Below are positions 1-4,749 of a DNA stretch of 5,125 nucleotides, piece by piece. A program made the position numbers and the translations under genes. How positions within the stretch are numbered: position 1 is the stretch's first letter; the number at the start of each line of letters is the position of its first letter. The notes beneath the pieces are model-generated. The model saw nothing but the letters and a program-made list of their open reading frames with translations. It was not told the DNA's origin and made no database searches. The DNA is from Acidobacteriota bacterium (GTDB lineage: Bacteria > Acidobacteriota > Polarisedimenticolia > Gp22-AA2). The stretch spans positions 1 through 5,125 of the forward strand of contig JACQNT010000184.1 in NCBI GenBank assembly GCA_016202915.1, in the 5' to 3' direction.

Positions 1-144
1 GCGCACTCGGGAGGACCTGGAAAGCAACCCTCACACTACCTCACGCCGGCCTCCAGGAGAACTGTTGCTCGCTCACCACTTATCCCCCCCACGACGTTGC
101 CCCCCGTCGAAAGTTGCGGAGCTTCTGTCGGGCCGCGCCGATCC
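1..144. other. non-coding region upstream of the rpmH promoter
   Basis: No credible gene is visible on either strand; the open frames that cross it have no family resemblance and no ribosome site. It is less GC-rich than the rest of the window and contains C-runs (84-90 and 101-105). The string TTATCCCCC at 80-88 resembles a DnaA box (TTATCCACA) with two mismatches, which is too weak to call. A 6-bp inverted pair (CCTGGA 16-21 / TCCAGG 52-57) has a 30-base loop and is not followed by a T-run, so it is not called a terminator. In many bacteria the region upstream of rpmH lies between rpmH and dnaA and may hold the origin; that cannot be shown here. Confidence 0.4.
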
Positions 145-173
145 TTGACAGGCCCGGCGCCGGGGTCCATAAT
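145..173 (+). promoter_or_regulatory. sigma-70-type promoter for the rpmH operon
   Basis: A perfect -35 box TTGACA (145-150) and a 5/6 -10 box CATAAT (168-173) are separated by exactly 17 bases, the optimal spacing for the housekeeping sigma factor. Transcription would start near 180, leaving a leader of about 43 bases before the rpmH start at 223. The match is striking because the surroundings are very GC-rich. The spacer contains a perfect 12-bp palindrome (CCCGGCGCCGGG, 153-164), which could be an operator or chance GC structure. This is the only strong promoter seen ahead of the cluster and probably drives at least rpmH-rnpA-yidD-yidC. Confidence 0.8.
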
Positions 174-211
174 CCGGCCTCCCTGCACAGAGAGCCGCGC
201 AGCGGAGTGCC

Positions 212-215
212 GGAG
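212..215 (+). promoter_or_regulatory. ribosome binding site of rpmH
   Basis: GGAG lies 7 bases before the GTG at 223. This spacing fixes the rpmH start at 223 rather than at upstream in-frame codons such as the ATG at 97, which lies before the predicted transcription start. Confidence 0.7.
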
Positions 216-222
216 AACGAGC

Positions 223-357
223 GTGAAGCGCACCTATCAGCCGAACAACCGCCGTCGCCGGAAGACCCACGGCTTCCGCGCCCGGATGCGCACGAAGAGC
301 GGACGGCATGTCCTCAAGCGCCGACGGTCGAAGGGCCGCAGGCGACTGACCGTGTGA
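223..357 (+). CDS. rpmH: 50S ribosomal protein L34
   Basis: Encodes the 44-residue large-subunit protein L34, a very basic peptide bound to 23S rRNA. The start is the GTG at 223, giving a protein beginning (V/M)KRTYQPNNRRRRKTHGF, the family N-terminus. The body RARMRTKSGRHVLKRRR and the end SKGRRRLTV also match the family closely, and the length is the family norm. A well placed GGAG supports this start. The frame extends upstream to an ATG at 97, but that would add 42 unrelated residues and begin before the predicted transcription start, so it is rejected. It is first in the operon, about 43 bases after the inferred transcription start, and its TGA overlaps the rnpA GTG by four bases. Its whole length is also open in the rnpA frame. 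Confidence 0.97.
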   Translation: MKRTYQPNNRRRRKTHGFRARMRTKSGRHVLKRRRSKGRRRLTV

Positions 358-704
358 CCGCCGACGAGCGCTTCCGTCCCCAGGATCGCATCCGCAAGCG
401 CAGCGAGTACCAGGTCATCTACGACAAGGGCCTGAGGATTCCGTCCGGGAGCTTCGTCCTGTTCGTGATGCGCAACGCGGCGGGGCGGCCGAGGCTGGGG
501 ATCACCGTGACCCGGCGGATCGGGGGCGCCGTCGAGCGCAACCGGGCCAAGCGGCTCATCCGGGAGATCTTCCGCAGGCACAGGTCGGAGCTGGCGGACG
601 TGGACATCGTGGTGAACGGGCGGTCCGGGCTGCCGGGGGCGGACTACCACCGGCTGGAATCGGAGTTCCTGGCCCGGCTCAGACGCTTCCGGAAGGTCCC
701 GTGA
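354..704 (+). CDS. rnpA: ribonuclease P protein component
   Basis: The 116-residue protein subunit of RNase P binds the catalytic RNA and helps it process the 5' ends of precursor tRNAs in the cytoplasm. Near the N-terminus DRIRKRSEYQVIYDKG (residues 11-26) matches the usual (R)(L/I)(R/K)KRxEFQxVFxxG segment. RPRLGITVTRRIGGAVERNRAKRLIRE (starting at residue 45, given here by its parts: GITVTRR 49-55 and the RNR signature ERNRAKRLIRE 61-71) is diagnostic. The length is typical. The GTG at 354 was chosen because family similarity starts just after it and it forms a GTGA overlap with the rpmH stop. The ribosome site is weak (AGG 340-342, 11 bases away), suggesting coupling to rpmH translation. 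The frame stays open upstream through all of rpmH (from ATG 114 or GTG 207), so a Thermus-like extended form cannot be excluded. The 3' end overlaps yidD by four bases. Confidence 0.95.
   Translation: MTADERFRPQDRIRKRSEYQVIYDKGLRIPSGSFVLFVMRNAAGRPRLGITVTRRIGGAVERNRAKRLIREIFRRHRSELADVDIVVNGRSGLPGADYHRLESEFLARLRRFRKVP
691..696 (+). promoter_or_regulatory. ribosome binding site of yidD
   Basis: GGAAGG lies inside the last codons of rnpA and ends 4 bases before the GTG at 701. It supports the GTG that overlaps the rnpA stop codon as the yidD start. Confidence 0.55.
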
Positions 705-925
705 TACCGCGGAACGCGCGCGCGGCCGCGGTGGCCCTCATCGACATCTACCGGCGCTGGGTCGCTCCGCTGCTGCCGCCTGCCTGCCGCTATCTGCCGA
801 GCTGTTCCGAGTACGGCGCCGCGGCGATCGAAAGGCACGGTCTGCTGAAGGGGATCGCCCTCGCCCTCGGCAGGATCCTGCGCTGCCATCCGTTCGCGCG
901 CGGCGGCTACGACCCGGTTCGCTGA
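701..925 (+). CDS. yidD: membrane protein insertion efficiency factor YidD
   Basis: A 74-residue small protein of the YidD family (formerly DUF37, "alpha-hemolysin" in old annotations). In Escherichia coli YidD is associated with the inner membrane and assists YidC-dependent insertion of membrane proteins. The family core is clear: LIDIYRRWVAPLLPPACRYLPSCSEYG is represented by IYRRWVAPLLPPACRY (16-31) and LPSCSEYG (32-39), followed by AAIERHGLLKG (41-51), then RILRCHPFARGGYDPV (58-73). The three conserved cysteines are C29, C35 and C62. The N-terminal helix is amphipathic and there is no true transmembrane segment, as expected. The GTG start overlaps the rnpA stop (GTGA) and the TGA at 923-925 shares its A with the yidC ATG. 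Position between rnpA and yidC is the classical context. Confidence 0.95.
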   Translation: MIPRNARAAAVALIDIYRRWVAPLLPPACRYLPSCSEYGAAAIERHGLLKGIALALGRILRCHPFARGGYDPVR

Positions 926-2703
926 TGGACAAGCGTCTCATCCTCGCGGTCGTCCTCTCCGTCGGCTTTCTGCTCATCTGGACGTACCTGTTCACACCGC
1001 AGCCGCCACCGCAGGGCACGGACGGGAGCGCGCAGCCGGGGAACGCCGGCCCCGCGGCGGGCGCCGGACCCGGGCCGGGCGACGCCACCGCCCCGCCGAA
1101 GGAGATCGCTCCCGCCGCGGCGCCGCACGCGGCGCCGGAGATGGCCGGCCTTTCCGGGCCCGGCCCGGCGGCGGCGCGCCCGGCCCTGCCGCCCGGGGAG
1201 CGGATCGGGGCCGCCTCCGAAGAGGAGATCGTCGTCGCCACGCCTCTCCTCGAGATCCGCCTCAGCAACCGCGGTGGCCGCGTCACCTCCTGGAAGCTCA
1301 AGGAGTATCTGGACGACGAGAAGCGCCCCCTCGATCTGGTTTCCGCGGCCGGGCGCAAGCTCGACCACCTCCCGCTGCAGATCCTTGTCGAGGATCCCGA
1401 GGCGACGCGGCGGATCGGCGAGGCTCTCTATCGCGCCGACAGGAAGGAGAGAGCGGAGGATGGGAGGACCGCCACCGAGGTCTCCTTCACCTGGAGCGAT
1501 GGCAGGGGCACGGCGGTCGCCAAGTCCCTGCGCATCGCGCACGACTCGTACATCACCGAACTGAGCTTCGCGGCGGAGGCCGCGGGCAGGCCCGTGGCGC
1601 CGACGCTTGTCTGGGGAGCCGGGTTCGGCGCTCACACCGGGCTGGAGAGCGGGCAGTACGCCGACGCGGCCACGGCCGTCCTCAAGGACGGGGGCCGCAT
1701 CGAGAGGCGGCCGGGGTCGGGCCTCAAGCCGGAGGAGCCGTGGCGGCACGCCGGCGCCATCGCCTGGGCCGGCCTCGAGGACAAGTATTTCGCCGCGTTG
1801 CTCGTGCCCGAGACGCCGGTCGAGGGGCAGGTCCGTTTCGAGGCGCTCCGCCTGGTCGAGGAGGGCCGGGAGCACCTCCACCTGTCCGCCGCTCTCAGGC
1901 TCGCGGGAGCCTCGCGGGTCCGCCTGTTCGTCGGGCCGAAGGACTATGACCTCCTGAAAGGGCTGGGCCTCGGCCTGGAAGGGCTGGTTGATTTCGGGTT
2001 CTTCGGCATCATCGCGCGGCCGCTCTTCTACGGCCTGAAGTTCCTCGAGCACTACGTCCACAACTTCGGCTGGGCGATCGTCATCCTGACGATCGTCATC
2101 CGCCTGCTCTTCTTCCCGTTCATGCACAAGGGCCAGCTGAAGATGCGCCGGATGCAGGACAAGATGAAGCGCCTGCAGCCGAAGGTCCAGGGGCTGCGCG
2201 AGCGCTACCGCAAGCTCGAGAGGAAGGAGGCCGGGAGAGGGAACGCGCGCGCCCGGCGCCAGCTGCGGCAGCGGATGAACGAGGAGATGATGGCCCTCTA
2301 CAAGGAGGAGGGGGTCGACCCGTTCGGATCGATGTCGGGCTGCCTGCCGCTCCTGCTGCAGATCCCGATCCTGTATGCCTTCTACACGATCCTCACCATC
2401 GCCATCGAGCTCCGCGGGGCGCAGTTCCTCCTGTGGATCAGGGACCTGTCGCAGAAGGACCCCTATTACGTGACGCCGATCGTCATGGGAGTCACGATGC
2501 TGGTGCAGCAGGCGATGACGTCCGGCTCGATCCCCGACCCCACCCAGCGGCGGATCATGTACGTCATGCCGATCATGTTCACCTACTTTTTCATCAATCT
2601 CCCCTCGGGGCTGGTGCTATACTGGCTGGTGAACAATCTCCTCGGCATCGGCCAGCAGTACCTGATCAACAAAGAAGCGGAAGCCGGGAGCAAGCGGGCC
2701 TGA
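925..2703 (+). CDS. yidC: membrane protein insertase YidC (Oxa1/Alb3 family)
   Basis: A 592-residue inner-membrane insertase that places membrane proteins alone or with SecYEG. In order: TM1 (about 4-23) after MDKR; a Pro/Ala/Gly-rich linker (about 25-98); the periplasmic beta-domain typical of diderm YidC (about 102-345); an amphipathic helix and TM2 (about 382-400); a cytosolic C1 hairpin (401-469); TM3 (about 470-494); TM4 (about 513-531); TM5 and TM6 (about 543-578); and a short tail. The groove arginine is R393 in ILTIVIRLLFFPF. Signature segments include LQPKVQGLRER (417-427), EEMMALYKEEGVDPFG (453-468), ELRGAQFLLWIRDLS (495-509), DPYYVTPIVMGVTM (512-525) and LPSGLVLYWLVNNLLGIGQQ (559-578). 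The C1 loop carries a basic insertion of about 16 residues relative to E. coli. The ATG overlaps the yidD stop by one base with no clear ribosome site, suggesting coupling. Length is slightly above E. coli's 548. Confidence 0.97.
   Translation: MDKRLILAVVLSVGFLLIWTYLFTPQPPPQGTDGSAQPGNAGPAAGAGPGPGDATAPPKEIAPAAAPHAAPEMAGLSGPGPAAARPALPPGERIGAASEEEIVVATPLLEIRLSNRGGRVTSWKLKEYLDDEKRPLDLVSAAGRKLDHLPLQILVEDPEATRRIGEALYRADRKERAEDGRTATEVSFTWSDGRGTAVAKSLRIAHDSYITELSFAAEAAGRPVAPTLVWGAGFGAHTGLESGQYADAATAVLKDGGRIERRPGSGLKPEEPWRHAGAIAWAGLEDKYFAALLVPETPVEGQVRFEALRLVEEGREHLHLSAALRLAGASRVRLFVGPKDYDLLKGLGLGLEGLVDFGFFGIIARPLFYGLKFLEHYVHNFGWAIVILTIVIRLLFFPFMHKGQLKMRRMQDKMKRLQPKVQGLRERYRKLERKEAGRGNARARRQLRQRMNEEMMALYKEEGVDPFGSMSGCLPLLLQIPILYAFYTILTIAIELRGAQFLLWIRDLSQKDPYYVTPIVMGVTMLVQQAMTSGSIPDPTQRRIMYVMPIMFTYFFINLPSGLVLYWLVNNLLGIGQQYLINKEAEAGSKRA
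2615..2623 (+). promoter_or_regulatory. possible internal extended -10 promoter (inside yidC)
   Basis: TGCTATACT is one mismatch from the extended -10 consensus TGnTATAAT. It uses a CTA leucine codon where neighbouring leucines in this gene are mostly CTG or CTC. No good -35 box sits 17 bases upstream, although extended -10 promoters can work without one. Transcription would start near 2630, before jag at 2802, and could give jag-mnmE-mnmG a separate level of expression. It may equally be a coincidence of the LVLYWL codons. Confidence 0.25.
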
Positions 2704-2732
2704 GTCTCGCCGCCCGCGGAGCCGCAGGCTGG

Positions 2733-2774
2733 CGCGGGCCCGCGGGCGCCGCGGATCGGCCCGGCGGGCCCGCG
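2733..2774. repeat. pair of identical GC palindromes between yidC and jag
   Basis: The 11-base string GCGGGCCCGCG occurs at 2734-2744 and again at 2764-2774, exactly 30 bases apart. Each contains the perfect 10-bp palindrome GCGGGCCCGC, and the first extends to 12 bp (CGCGGGCCCGCG, 2733-2744). In RNA the two copies could pair with each other as well as fold locally. No T-run follows, so this is not a canonical intrinsic terminator. High GC makes chance palindromes common. Confidence 0.4.
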
Positions 2775-2789
2775 CGGAGCGGCCGGGGT

Positions 2790-2793
2790 GAGG
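2790..2793 (+). promoter_or_regulatory. ribosome binding site of jag
   Basis: GAGG (within GGTGAGG, 2787-2793) lies 8 bases before the GTG at 2802. This is one of the clearest ribosome sites in the window and decides the jag start, since the same frame is open far upstream into yidC. Confidence 0.65.
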
Positions 2794-2801
2794 ATCGCAG
2801 C

Positions 2802-3335
2802 GTGTCCAGCGACGAGCATTTCGAAGACGCCGGTCCGGAGGGCACGGACCAGGCCCCGGCGGCGGATCCGGCCGAGGTCGAGCGCCTGGCGGAGCGGATG
2901 CTGCGCGGGCTGGGGCTCGACGTGCACGTGGCCGCGCGCGACGCCGGCGACACGATCGAAGTCGACATCACGGGCCCCGACCGCGACTACCTGCTCGGCC
3001 GGAAAGGCGAGGCCCTGAACGCCGCGCAATACCTCCTCAACCGCATCGTGTACCGGGGCAGGAAAGGGAGGAAGATCCACGTCGACAGCGGGGGCTTCCG
3101 CAAGCTGCGCGAGGAGGAGATCGTGGAGATCGCCCGGCGGTCCGCGGAGAAGGTCAAGGCAGAGGGCGAGGAGTGCGTGCTCAGCCCTCTCAACCCCTAC
3201 GAGCGGCGCCTGGTCCACCTGGCCCTCAGCGAGATCTCCGGCATCGAGACGAAGAGCCTGGGCGAGGGGTTCCTCAAGAGGGTCGCCATCCTCCCGGCGC
3301 GGAAAGGCCGGCCGCCCGAGGGTCACGGCGAGTAG
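2802..3335 (+). CDS. jag: KH-R3H RNA-binding protein Jag/KhpB (SpoIIIJ-associated)
   Basis: A 177-residue cytoplasmic RNA-binding protein. An acidic, probably disordered N-terminus (about 1-22) is followed by a type II KH domain (about 24-97), with the nucleic-acid loop GRKG at 66-69 inside YLLGRKGEALNAAQYLLNRI (63-82). The C-terminal R3H domain (about 103-165) has PLNPYERRLVHLAL (129-142), whose R135xxxH139 is the defining motif, then ETKSLGEGFLKRVAI (149-163). In Firmicutes this protein (KhpB/EloR) binds RNA, partners KhpA and influences cell elongation; its role in diderms is less defined. The roughly 50-residue Jag_N domain that usually precedes the KH domain is absent. The start is GTG 2802, preceded by GGTGAGG. 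The frame continues upstream but encodes only Gly/Ala/Arg-rich sequence with no Jag_N features. Its place after yidC is the standard neighbourhood. Confidence 0.93.
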   Translation: MSSDEHFEDAGPEGTDQAPAADPAEVERLAERMLRGLGLDVHVAARDAGDTIEVDITGPDRDYLLGRKGEALNAAQYLLNRIVYRGRKGRKIHVDSGGFRKLREEEIVEIARRSAEKVKAEGEECVLSPLNPYERRLVHLALSEISGIETKSLGEGFLKRVAILPARKGRPPEGHGE

Positions 3336-3357
3336 ATCGCCGCCCGGCCCGATCGCC

Positions 3358-4749
3358 ATGAGCGCCCACACGGACACGATCGTCGCCCTCTCCACGCCGC
3401 CCGGCAGAGGGGGGATCGGCGTCGTCCGGATCTCCGGGCCGCGGGCCACCGCGATCGCGCTCGAGATGTTCCGTGCGGCCGCGCCGATCGAGAACGGGCG
3501 GCCCGAGCCGGGGCGTCTGCTCTTCGGGCAGTTCGTGTCGGCGGCGGGGGAGCCGCTCGACCACGGCTACCTGGCGACCTTCCGTCCGCCCCGGTCCTTC
3601 ACGGGGGAGGAGACGGCGGAGTTGTGGGCCCACGGCAGCCCGGCGATCACGAGGCTGCTGGTCCAGGAAGCGATCGCGCTGGGCGCCCGGCCTGCGACGC
3701 CCGGGGAGTTCACCCTGCGCGCCTTCCTGAACGGCAGGATCGACGTGACGCAGGCGGAGGCGATCCGCGATCTGATCGAGGCGCGCACGGCGTTCCAAGC
3801 CAAGGTGGCCCACGACCAGGTCCTGGGCCGGATCTCGAAGGAGGTCGATCGGCTGAAGGACCGGCTGGCCGACGTGATGGCGCGCCTCGAGGCGTCGCTC
3901 GAGTTCTCCGAAGAAGGGGAGGCCGGGCTCTTCCTGCCCGAAGGCGGCGTCCTGGGAGAGGTGCGGGCGGCCCGCGGGGAGATCGAAGCCCTTGCCACAA
4001 CATATGTTCGCGGACGCCTTCTGCGCGACGGGGCGAGGGTCGCCATCGTAGGCTCGCCCAACGCAGGGAAGTCAAGCCTCTTCAATAAGTTACTTGATGA
4101 AGACAGAGCCATAGTGACGCCCATCCCCGGGACGACCCGGGACGTTCTGGAGGAGACCCTCGACCTCGATGGCGTCCCGGTCACCCTCATCGACACGGCG
4201 GGCCTGCACGCGCCGCGCGACGAGGCCGACGCCGAGGCGGTCAGGAGGGCGCGCGAGGCGATGCGGACCGCCGATCTGCTCCTCCTGGTTCTCGATCGCT
4301 CGCGCCCCATGCAGGAAGAGGAAAGGACGCTCCTGCCATCGATCGCGGGCTCCCGCTGCGTGGTCGCTCTCAACAAGAGCGATCTCGACTGCGGCATCGG
4401 CGCGGATCAGGCGCTCGAGCTCCGGGAGAGAGCGGGTGCCCTGGAGGTGTCGGCGAAGAGCGGCGACGGGATCGAAGGCCTGCGACGGCGGCTCGGGGTG
4501 GAAGTCGGATCGGAAGGGATAGCGTCGCGCGAAGGGGCCGTCGTGACCAACGCGCGCCACCGGGACCTGCTGGTGAAGTCCGCGGCGGCGCTGGCGCGGG
4601 CCGAACAAGCCGCGGCGGACGGCGTGGGGGAGGAGTGCCTCCTCCTCGACCTGAAGGAGGCTCTCGATCGCCTGGGAGAGATCACCGGCGAGGTCGGGAT
4701 CGAAGGGATCTACGAACGGATCTTCAAGAACTTTTGCATCGGCAAATGA
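3358..4749 (+). CDS. mnmE: tRNA modification GTPase MnmE
   Basis: A 463-residue GTPase that, with MnmG, installs the (carboxymethyl)aminomethyl group at C5 of wobble uridine 34 in certain tRNAs. The N-terminal tetrahydrofolate-binding domain (1 to about 122) starts with DTIVALSTPPGRGGIGVVRI (6-25) and contains RSFTGEE (79-85) and ATPGEFTLRAFLNGRID (113-129). A helical domain flanks an inserted G domain (about 222-384). G motifs are GSPNAGKS (232-239), PGTTRD (257-262), DTAG (279-282), NKSD (339-342) and SAKSG (365-369). The C-terminus FCIGK (459-463) holds the conserved Cys460. Aligned by eye with E. coli, the position of catalytic Glu282 is Asp291 here. Codons 238-253 are much more AT-rich than the rest of the gene. 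The start ATG lies 22 bases after jag without a clear ribosome site but matches the family N-terminus. The TGA overlaps mnmG (ATGA). Confidence 0.97.
   Translation: MSAHTDTIVALSTPPGRGGIGVVRISGPRATAIALEMFRAAAPIENGRPEPGRLLFGQFVSAAGEPLDHGYLATFRPPRSFTGEETAELWAHGSPAITRLLVQEAIALGARPATPGEFTLRAFLNGRIDVTQAEAIRDLIEARTAFQAKVAHDQVLGRISKEVDRLKDRLADVMARLEASLEFSEEGEAGLFLPEGGVLGEVRAARGEIEALATTYVRGRLLRDGARVAIVGSPNAGKSSLFNKLLDEDRAIVTPIPGTTRDVLEETLDLDGVPVTLIDTAGLHAPRDEADAEAVRRAREAMRTADLLLLVLDRSRPMQEEERTLLPSIAGSRCVVALNKSDLDCGIGADQALELRERAGALEVSAKSGDGIEGLRRRLGVEVGSEGIASREGAVVTNARHRDLLVKSAAALARAEQAAADGVGEECLLLDLKEALDRLGEITGEVGIEGIYERIFKNFCIGK

Noticed and set aside
16..57. Inverted pair CCTGGA / TCCAGG as a terminator of an upstream gene
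   Set aside because: Only 6 bp with a 30-base loop and no T-run.
80..88. DnaA-box-like TTATCCCCC
   Set aside because: Two mismatches to TTATCCACA, a single copy, and no AT-rich unwinding region, so no origin is called.
1..120. A small structured RNA (SRP RNA, tmRNA or tRNA fragment)
   Set aside because: The conserved SRP core, a tRNA-like CCA end and cloverleaf arms could not be found by eye.
97..222. Upstream extension of rpmH to an ATG at 97
   Set aside because: It adds 42 residues unlike any L34, begins before the predicted transcription start near 180, and ignores the well placed GGAG before GTG 223.
907..2127. A 406-codon open frame on the minus strand, antisense to yidC
   Set aside because: It is a by-product of GC-rich coding DNA. 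The product is a low-complexity Arg/Glu/Gly/Pro-rich sequence with no recognisable motif, while the plus strand gives a full-length YidC.
2433..2801. N-terminal extension of Jag into yidC
   Set aside because: The frame is open but encodes Arg/Gly/Ala-rich sequence without Jag_N features, and a strong ribosome site precedes GTG 2802.
2583..3449. A 288-codon minus-strand open frame across yidC end, jag and mnmE start
   Set aside because: It crosses three well-supported plus-strand genes and has no recognisable motif.
3567..4397. A 276-codon minus-strand open frame antisense to mnmE
   Set aside because: Ser/Arg-rich composition typical of antisense reading of GC-rich genes, with no family resemblance and no ribosome site; MnmE is certain on the other strand.
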